Assembly (NCBI RefSeq): GCF_030929505.1 | Contig: NZ_JAVFVV010000004.1 | Coordinates: 310,001 to 374,000, forward strand | DNA: 64,000 nt | Source: Mesorhizobium sp. LHD-90 | GTDB lineage: Bacteria; Pseudomonadota; Alphaproteobacteria; Rhizobiales; Rhizobiaceae | Direction of reading: 5' to 3' | Shown here: positions 58,401 to 64,000 of the stretch, piece by piece | How the letters are laid out: each line of letters opens with the position of its first letter | Position numbering within the stretch: the first letter of the stretch is position 1 | The notes under the pieces: model-generated | What the model was told of the DNA's origin: nothing | Databases searched by the model: none | The model's input: the letters and a program-made list of their open reading frames with translations, nothing else | Made by a program: the position numbers and the translations under genes

Positions 58401-60599
58401 ATGGCCGCGCAGACGTTCGGCACTTTTCTCTTGTGGCTGATCATTCTCGCCATCGTCGTGGTGATCGCCGTCTACATCCTGCGGTGGCTCTATCGGCGCT
58501 CGACCAAGGAGACGGCGTTCGTGCGCACCGGTTTCCTCGGCGAGAAGGTGGTGGTCAATGGCGGCGCCTTCGTCATCCCCGTCCTGCACGAGATCACGCC
58601 GGTCAACATGAACGTGCTGCGCATCGAGGTACTGCGCGAGGACGGCACGGCGCTGATCACCAAAAACCGGATGCGCGTCGACCTCATCGCCGAGTTCTTC
58701 GTGCGGGTCGGGGCCAGCCGCGAGCTTGTGGCGGCGGCAGCGCAGACGCTGGGGCGCCGCACCTTGCAGGAGGACGGGCTGCGCGAGCTGCTGGAGGGTA
58801 AATTCGCCGGCGCGATGCGTACCGTTGCGGCGCAGATGACGCTTGAGGAGATGCACGAGCAGCGTGGCGACTATGCGCAGAAGGTGCGGGCTCTCGCCGC
58901 CGAATCGCTCACCGCCAACGGGCTCGAGCTGGAAAGCGTGGCGATCGTCGACCTCGACCAGACCAGCCTGGAATTCTTCGATCCGTCGAATGCCTTCGAC
59001 GCCGAGGGCCTGACGCAACTCACGGAGTCCATCGAGACCAGGCGGCGGATGCGCAACGAGATCGAGCAGCGTACGCTGGTCGACATCCGCAACCAGAACC
59101 TCGACACGCAGCGCAAGGTGCTGGAGATCGACCGCGAGAGCGAATATGCGCGGCTGGAGCAGGAGCGCGAGGTCGAGATCCGCCGCGCCGCGCAACGCTC
59201 GGAGCTTGCCCGCGAGCGGGCGGTGCGCGACCAGGAGGCCGAGCAGGCGCAACTGGCGGCGCGCGAGGCGGTCGAGAAATCGCGGCTGGCGCAGGAGCGC
59301 GCCATCACCGAGGAGCGCATCCGCTCGGAGGAGGATACGCAGCGGCGCGAGATCGCGCGGCGCAGGTCGCTCGACGAGGCCGAACTGAAGACCCGCGAGC
59401 TGACCGAACGCGAGCAGATCGCGCTGGAGCTTTCGCTGGAGACGGCGCGCATCGAACGCGAGCAGGCGCAGAGTGCACTGGAGATCGAGCGCAGGAAGGC
59501 ACTGGAGATCGTCGAACTGGAGCGGCAGATCGCGCTTGCCGCCAAGGCGCTGGAGGTGACGAAGGCGGAAGCCGAGAAGCGCCGCGCCGAGATCGTCGCC
59601 GCCCAGTCGACCGAAGCCGAGCGCATCGCCCAGGACCGGGCGCTGGACGAGGTGCGGATCGCGCGCGAGCGGCATCTGGAGGCGCTGCAGATCGCCAAGC
59701 GGCAGGCATTCGAGGAGGCCGAGATCGCCTCGGCGGAAGAGGTGGAGCGCGCCCGCATCCAGACCGAACGCGGCATCGAGGAAGCGAAGCTGATCAGCCA
59801 GCGCGAACTCAGGCAGCTTGCGATCGCCCGCGACCAGAATGTCGAGATCGCCGAGATCCAGAAGGCGATCGACATCGCCAAGAAGACGCAGGAGCGCTCG
59901 TCGGCGATCGCCGCGTCCGAGGCGGTGCGCGCCAAGGCGATCCAGGCGGAGGAGCAGGCGCTGACGGCACGCGAGCGCGAGATCGCCGAGCGCCGCAAGC
60001 TCACCGACCTAATCGGCGCCAGCCGCGAGGCGGAGCGCGAGGCGCTGCGCATCACCGCCGCCGCGGAGGCCGAGATGCGGGCGGCCAAAAGCCTTGCCGA
60101 GGCGCAGAAGATCGCGGCGCAAGCCACCGCCGAGGCCGAGAAGATCGCCGCGCTTGCGGCTGCGCAGCGCTACGAGGTCGACGCGGCCGGCCACCGGCAG
60201 CTCAACGAGGCGGAGAACATGCTGTCCGAGCCGGCGCGCGCCAGCCGCACGCGCGGAAAGATCATCGACAAGCTCGAAGGCATCATCCGCGAGAGCGTCA
60301 AGCCGATGGAGAAGATCGAGGGCATCAAGATCCTGCACGTGGACGGGGTCACCGGCGGCGCGGGCGGGGGAGCGGGCCGCAACGTCACCGACGAGGTGAT
60401 CGATTCGGCACTTCGCTACCGCGTGCAGGCGCCGATGATCGACAACCTCATGAAGGAGATCGGCATCGAGGGTGGCTCTCTGGGGCGCATGACCGACGTG
60501 CTGCGCGACGCCAAGGACATTTCCAGCCTGACGCGCGACAAGAAGGGCAACGGCAAGCCGAAGGTGGCGAAGGACGACGATGACGACCGGGATCATTGA
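58401..60599 (+). CDS. Flotillin-like SPFH-domain protein
   Basis: The protein has 732 residues. One N-terminal transmembrane helix (about 9-30, LWLIILAIVVVIAVYILRW), then an SPFH/band-7 domain (35-210, ETAFVRTGFLGEKVVVNGGA). A very long, highly charged Glu/Arg/Ala coiled coil spans about 215-640. The C-terminal region (GGAGGGAGRNVTDEVIDSAL) and acidic tail DDDDDRDH complete the YqiK/flotillin architecture. Flotillins organise membrane microdomains. The coiled coil is longer than in typical 500-residue homologues. It stands alone; no NfeD partner is seen in the window. Confidence 0.86.
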   Translation: MAAQTFGTFLLWLIILAIVVVIAVYILRWLYRRSTKETAFVRTGFLGEKVVVNGGAFVIPVLHEITPVNMNVLRIEVLREDGTALITKNRMRVDLIAEFFVRVGASRELVAAAAQTLGRRTLQEDGLRELLEGKFAGAMRTVAAQMTLEEMHEQRGDYAQKVRALAAESLTANGLELESVAIVDLDQTSLEFFDPSNAFDAEGLTQLTESIETRRRMRNEIEQRTLVDIRNQNLDTQRKVLEIDRESEYARLEQEREVEIRRAAQRSELARERAVRDQEAEQAQLAAREAVEKSRLAQERAITEERIRSEEDTQRREIARRRSLDEAELKTRELTEREQIALELSLETARIEREQAQSALEIERRKALEIVELERQIALAAKALEVTKAEAEKRRAEIVAAQSTEAERIAQDRALDEVRIARERHLEALQIAKRQAFEEAEIASAEEVERARIQTERGIEEAKLISQRELRQLAIARDQNVEIAEIQKAIDIAKKTQERSSAIAASEAVRAKAIQAEEQALTAREREIAERRKLTDLIGASREAEREALRITAAAEAEMRAAKSLAEAQKIAAQATAEAEKIAALAAAQRYEVDAAGHRQLNEAENMLSEPARASRTRGKIIDKLEGIIRESVKPMEKIEGIKILHVDGVTGGAGGGAGRNVTDEVIDSALRYRVQAPMIDNLMKEIGIEGGSLGRMTDVLRDAKDISSLTRDKKGNGKPKVAKDDDDDRDH

Positions 60600-60609
60600 G
60601 TGCCGCTTT

Positions 60610-60776
60610 CCCTCCCCCTTGAGGGGAGGGTGGCCGCGAAGCGGCTGGGTGGGGTCGCCGTGGCCAAACTCCAACGTTGCTTTACGCAAGAGCATGTCAT
60701 CACCGACCCCACCCCGCGTCACAATCGCGCTCGTTCCGAGCGCATTGCTCCGCGACCCTCCCCTCAAGGGGGAGGG
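60610..60776. repeat. Palindromic element with perfect 21-bp ends (family C)
   Basis: The 21-bp ends CCCTCCCCCTTGAGGGGAGG(G) at 60610-60630 and 60756-60776 are exact inverted repeats. Inside, GGGTGGGGTCG on the left is complemented by CGACCCCACCC on the right at a different offset. The element starts 10 bp after the flotillin stop and ends 18 bp before the SRPBCC start, replacing the normal spacer. Confidence 0.85.
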
Positions 60777-60794
60777 TGGAGGGCGGCGCCCCTG

Positions 60795-61232
60795 ATGCCC
60801 AAAGTCTACATCTCCACCGTCATCGCCGCCCCCGCCGCAGAAGTCTGGCGGATCGTGCGCGACTTCAACGGCCTGCCGTCATGGACGCCGTTCGTCGCCG
60901 AAAGCCGCATCGAGCAGGGCGCCAAGGCCGACCAGATCGGCTGCATCCGGAATTTTACGCTGAAGGACGGCGGGCGCATCCGCGAAAAGCTGCTGGCGCT
61001 GTCGGACTACGATTTGTCCTGTACCTACACGATCCTCGAAAGCCCGATGGGCGTGTCGGACTATATCGCCACGCTGGCGCTAACCCCGGTGACCGACGGC
61101 AACGCCACCTTCGCCTCGTGGCAGGCGGAGTTCGATTGCCCGCCGGAACGCGAGGCGGCACTCGTCCAGCAGATCGGGCAGGGGGTGTTCCAGACGGCTT
61201 TTTCCGCGCTGAAACAGCGGTTCGGACGCTGA
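60795..61232 (+). CDS. SRPBCC-family protein
   Basis: The protein has 145 residues with the helix-grip fold of START/polyketide-cyclase proteins (VYISTVIAAPAAEVWRIVRD at the N-terminus, GCIRNFTLKDGGRIREKLLA in the middle). The fold binds hydrophobic ligands; function is unknown. The frame extends upstream through the palindrome to 60600, but ATG 60795 matches the homologous start at 61242. It is 9 bp before a second, related SRPBCC domain, so the pair arose by duplication. Confidence 0.78.
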   Translation: MPKVYISTVIAAPAAEVWRIVRDFNGLPSWTPFVAESRIEQGAKADQIGCIRNFTLKDGGRIREKLLALSDYDLSCTYTILESPMGVSDYIATLALTPVTDGNATFASWQAEFDCPPEREAALVQQIGQGVFQTAFSALKQRFGR

Positions 61233-61241
61233 CCTCCGCGC

Positions 61242-62900
61242 ATGGTGAAAGTCCGGCAGAGCACCATCGTCGACGCGCCGGTCGGTGACGTCTGGCGCAT
61301 ATTGCGCGATTTCAACGGCCATGACCGCTGGCATCCGGCGATCGCTTCCAGCGCTATTGAGGGTGGCGAGCCTGTCGACGCGGTGGGTGCGGTAAGGCGG
61401 TTCCGGCTGAAGGATGGCGGCGAGTTGCGCGAGCAGCTTCTGTCGCTGTCGGACCGCGACCGGCGGCTCACCTATTGCCTGCTGGAAGCGCCGATGCCGC
61501 TGATGGGTTATGTCGCAACCATTGCGCTGAAGCCTGTGACGGACGGGGACCGGACGTTCTGGGAATGGACATCGGAGTTTCATCCGCCGGCGGAGCGGCG
61601 CGACGAATTGGTTGCGCTGGTCACGGACGGAATTTATCGGGCCGGGTTCGAGGCGATAAAGAGAAGACTGGCGCGGCCTGCTTTGCCATTGTCTGTCGGG
61701 CATACCGGCGGGAGCCCGGTTCGAGAGCCAAGTCTTGAAACTGGTCCGGCCTTCATACCCCCACCCCTAACCCCTCCCCACAAGGGGGAGGGAGACGCGT
61801 CCGGCGCTTCCATCGCTCGAACCGGAGACGTCGTTCGCTTTGGCGCTACCGTCGCCGAATCCCCCTCCCCCTTGTGGGGAGGGGTTAGGGGTGGGGGTAT
61901 GAAGCCGCAAGGAGCGACCCACGACCGCACTCGCGCCATCGTCGTCGAACGCCATGGCGGGCCGGAGGTGTTGCAGTTGCGCGAGGTGCCGCTCCCGCCG
62001 CCGGGACCCGGCGAGGCGCGGGTTCGCCACGCGGCGATCGGCGTCAACTTCATCGACGTCTATTGCCGCACCGGCTTTTTCGATCTTCTGAAGCCGCCGG
62101 GCGTGCCGGGCATGGAGGCCGCAGGCGTCATCGAGGCGCTGGGGCCGGGTGTGGAAGACCTCGCCGTCGGCGACCGGGTCGTCTATGCCGGGCCGCCGCT
62201 CGGCGCCTATTCGGAACGCACCAACCGGCCGGCGGAGATGCTGGTAAAACTCTCCGACGACGTTCCCGACGATCTTGCGGCGGCAGGCCTGCTCAAGGGC
62301 ATCACTGCCAGCTTTTTGCTCCATGACGTGTTCGCGGTTCGACCGGGTTACGTCGTGCTCGTGCATGCCGCGGCGGGTGGGATCGGGCAGCTTCTGGTGC
62401 AGTGGGCGAGGAACCTCGGTGCGACGGTGATCGCCACCGTCTCCGGCGACGCCAAGGCGCGGATCGCCGAGCGACTGGGGGCGCACCATGTCATCGTCTA
62501 TTCGCGCGAAGATTTTTCGGAAGCGGTCATGCGCATCACCGGCGGGCGGGGCGTGGATGTTGTGTACGACGCGGTCGGAAAGGATACGTTTGCCGGCTCG
62601 CTGGCGGCGCTCGCCGTGCGCGGCCATCTGGTCAGCTTCGGCCAGGCGTCAGGCCCGGTCGGCGACTGGGATATCGGACGGTTCGCGTCGAAATCGGTCA
62701 CCGTGTCGCGGCCCAATTATGGGCACTACACCGACACGCCTGAGCGGTTGGCGCCACATGTGACACGCTTCTTCGCAGCGTTGCGCGCCGGAATCGTGTC
62801 GCTCGCCCCGCCGGCGCGCTATCCGCTGGAGCGTGCCGCCGATGCGCATCGCGACCTCGAGGCGCGGGTGACGACCGGTTCGCTGGTGCTGATTGCCTAA
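61242..62900 (+). CDS. SRPBCC domain and quinone oxidoreductase joined in one frame through a palindromic element
   Basis: The open frame has 552 codons. Residues 1-145 are an SRPBCC domain (STIVDAPVGDVWRILRDFN). Residues about 170-220 are translated palindrome (PPPLTPPHKGEG ... SPSPLWGGVRGGG). From about 220 the frame is a complete quinone oxidoreductase (RAIVVERHGGPEVLQL; nucleotide loop AAAGGIGQLLVQWA). An internal ATG at 61899 lies in the right arm of the palindrome and could start the oxidoreductase separately. It is therefore either one fused protein or two proteins whose spacer was replaced by the element. The sequence cannot decide. Homologues are normally separate. Confidence 0.75.
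   Translation: MVKVRQSTIVDAPVGDVWRILRDFNGHDRWHPAIASSAIEGGEPVDAVGAVRRFRLKDGGELREQLLSLSDRDRRLTYCLLEAPMPLMGYVATIALKPVTDGDRTFWEWTSEFHPPAERRDELVALVTDGIYRAGFEAIKRRLARPALPLSVGHTGGSPVREPSLETGPAFIPPPLTPPHKGEGDASGASIARTGDVVRFGATVAESPSPLWGGVRGGGMKPQGATHDRTRAIVVERHGGPEVLQLREVPLPPPGPGEARVRHAAIGVNFIDVYCRTGFFDLLKPPGVPGMEAAGVIEALGPGVEDLAVGDRVVYAGPPLGAYSERTNRPAEMLVKLSDDVPDDLAAAGLLKGITASFLLHDVFAVRPGYVVLVHAAAGGIGQLLVQWARNLGATVIATVSGDAKARIAERLGAHHVIVYSREDFSEAVMRITGGRGVDVVYDAVGKDTFAGSLAALAVRGHLVSFGQASGPVGDWDIGRFASKSVTVSRPNYGHYTDTPERLAPHVTRFFAALRAGIVSLAPPARYPLERAADAHRDLEARVTTGSLVLIA
61751..61904. repeat. 42-bp perfect inverted repeat inside an open reading frame (family D)
   Basis: Arms 61751-61792 and 61863-61904 are exact reverse complements over 42 bp (CTTCATACCCCCACCCCTAA, CCCCTCCCCACAAGGGGG). 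The whole 154-bp element is in frame with both flanking domains and has no stop codon in that frame. Confidence 0.95.
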
Positions 62901-62993
62901 TCTTAGTCTAGAACTTGCTGCTCTCGTCGTAGTGAGGTGGACCCGCCTGGCGAGACAGTTTGGCGGCCTGGCTAAGGTGGATCGGGGTTGTTT

Positions 62994-63824
62994 CTACGCC
63001 GCCAGTTGCTCCGTAATTTCTGCCGTAGCATAGACCTCATCGGGTGTCCTGCCGCCGAAGGTTGAGTGCGGCCGTCGACGGTTATAATAGTCGATCCAGG
63101 AACCGATGCCGCTGCGCGCCTCGCTGCGAGTCTCGAAGGCGTTGAGGAAGACGCACTCGTATTTCAGGCTGCGCCACAGCCGCTCGATGAAGACGTTGTC
63201 CATCCAGCGGCCGCGCCCGTCCATGGAGATGCGGATGCCGGCATCCTTCAGCGTCGTCGTGAATGCGAAGCTGGTGAACTGCGAGCCTTGGTCGGTGTTG
63301 AAGATGTCGGGCCTGCAATGGCGGGCGGTCGCCGCCTCGAGAGCGGCAACGCAGAAGTCGGCATCCATCGTGTTCGACAGCCGCCAAGCCGGCACCTTGC
63401 GACTGAACCAGTCCATGATGGCGACGAGGTAAAGGAAGCCGCGCCATCGGGATGTAGGTCACATCCGCACACCAGACCTGGTTCGGCCGCTCGATCGTCA
63501 GATGCCGCAGCAGGTAGGGATAGATGCGGTGCTGCGGATGCGGTTCGCTAGTCTTTGGCGCCTGGTAGATCGGCGACAGGCCGATCTTGCGCATCAGCCG
63601 ACGCACCCGCTTACGGCCGACGCACCAGCCCTAACGCCGCAGATGACGTGCCATCTGACGGAGCCATACCACGGCATCTCCATGAAGGCCGCGTCGATGA
63701 CGCGCATCAGCGTGAGGTTCTCGGCCGTTTCACCGGCGGGCTCGCGGTAGAACGAGGCCCGCGAGAGCGAGACCAGTTTGCCTGAGGCTATCCCGATGGT
63801 GATTGCCACTCTTGGCTCCCCCAT
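62994..63824 (-). pseudogene. IS3-family transposase OrfB, multiply disrupted
   Basis: The C-terminal frame contains the rve catalytic domain (IFNTDQGSQFTSFAF, DNVFIERLWRSLKYEC, DYYNRRRPHSTFGG). A shift near 63435 moves the preceding part (IYPYLLRHLTIERPNQVWCA, DVTYIPM) to another frame. Upstream a further one-base loss and an in-frame stop (TAG for Gln, near 63635) separate the N-terminal part LVSLSRASFYREPAGE. OrfA is absent. The element is dead. Confidence 0.82.
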
Positions 63825-63844
63825 TGTCGCTGTCTGTACAGCGC

Positions 63845-63953
63845 CTAGCAGGCTGTTGAAAAACTGTTTTGTTCACGGAACGTATCAGAATCGAACCGTG
63901 CACGAACACGAATCAAAACGGGTATCCTCGGGACTTTTTCATCAGCCTGCTAG
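63845..63953. mobile_element. Small inverted-repeat (MITE-like) element
   Basis: A 109-bp segment with ends CTAGCAGGCTGTTGAAAAAC and, as reverse complement, CTAGCAGGCTGATGAAAAAG. It is bounded by CTAG on both sides. Internal GTTTTG and CAAAAC sequences also pair, so the whole could fold. It has no coding capacity and cuts off the 5' end of the IS3 remnant. It resembles the ends of a DDE insertion sequence whose centre has been lost. Confidence 0.6.
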
Positions 63954-64000
63954 TCCCAAGTCGGTATTTTGGATGTCGATTCATGGGCACTTGAGAACGC

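Overview
The window looks like chromosome from a high-GC alphaproteobacterium of the Rhizobiales, most likely Mesorhizobium or a close Phyllobacteriaceae relative. The evidence is a SciP/DUF1153 cell-cycle regulator that is almost unchanged from other alphaproteobacteria, rhizobial-type Ssu, Liv and Pot-like ABC operons, rhizobial intergenic palindromes and IS remnants of rhizobial type. This placement rests on family recognition only; no database was searched.

Layout. (1) 1-6989, minus strand: a petrobactin-type siderophore operon in the order asbA-asbB-asbC-asbDE-asbF. AsbD (carrier protein) and AsbE are fused, and asbF runs off the left edge. (2) 7156-9328: a copper module (ycnI, copC-copD fusion). 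(3) 9352-15169: an alkanesulfonate operon (FMN reductase, acyl-CoA-dehydrogenase-like flavoprotein, SsuD, SsuA, SsuC, SsuB). (4) 15500-34790: mostly housekeeping and stress genes: peroxiredoxin, cupin, otsB-otsA, mnmA, a Gfo/Idh/MocA dehydrogenase, tRNA-Met(CAT), a cyclase with repeated PAS domains, a glycosyltransferase with a glycogen-debranching enzyme, sciP, epmA divergent from efp, an HxlR regulator divergent from a quinone reductase, and a PqiA-like membrane protein. (5) 34836-47305: a mobile-DNA-bounded island. A group II intron tail and an IS6 fragment lie on the left. A stack of IS630, IS110, IS1595, Tn3, IS6 and IS200 remnants lies on the right. Between them is an apparently complete D-amino-acid-type uptake and oxidation system: PotABCD-like transporter, RidA, Asp/Glu racemase-like protein, MocR regulator, DadA-like dehydrogenase. 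(6) 47342-58021: a second catabolic cluster: GntR regulator, fumarylacetoacetate-hydrolase-family protein, alpha/beta hydrolase, metal amidohydrolase and a Liv-type transporter whose last ATPase is fused to a Tm-1-like/UPF0261 domain. (7) 58401-62900: flotillin-like protein, two SRPBCC domains and a quinone oxidoreductase. (8) 62994-63953: a decayed IS3 element and a small inverted-repeat element at the right edge.

Recurring theme. At least six long intergenic palindromes occur (19490, 51277, 54812, 58085, 60610, 61751). Several have arms that are perfect or nearly perfect over 42-72 bp. Two sit inside the Liv operon on either side of the livHMK segment. One sits inside an open frame that joins an SRPBCC domain to a quinone oxidoreductase.

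Most novel candidates: the asbD-asbE fusion in a rhizobial petrobactin-type operon; the LivF-Tm-1 fusion with its three hydrolases, whose substrate is unknown; the IS-bounded D-amino-acid island; and the palindrome inside the SRPBCC-oxidoreductase frame.
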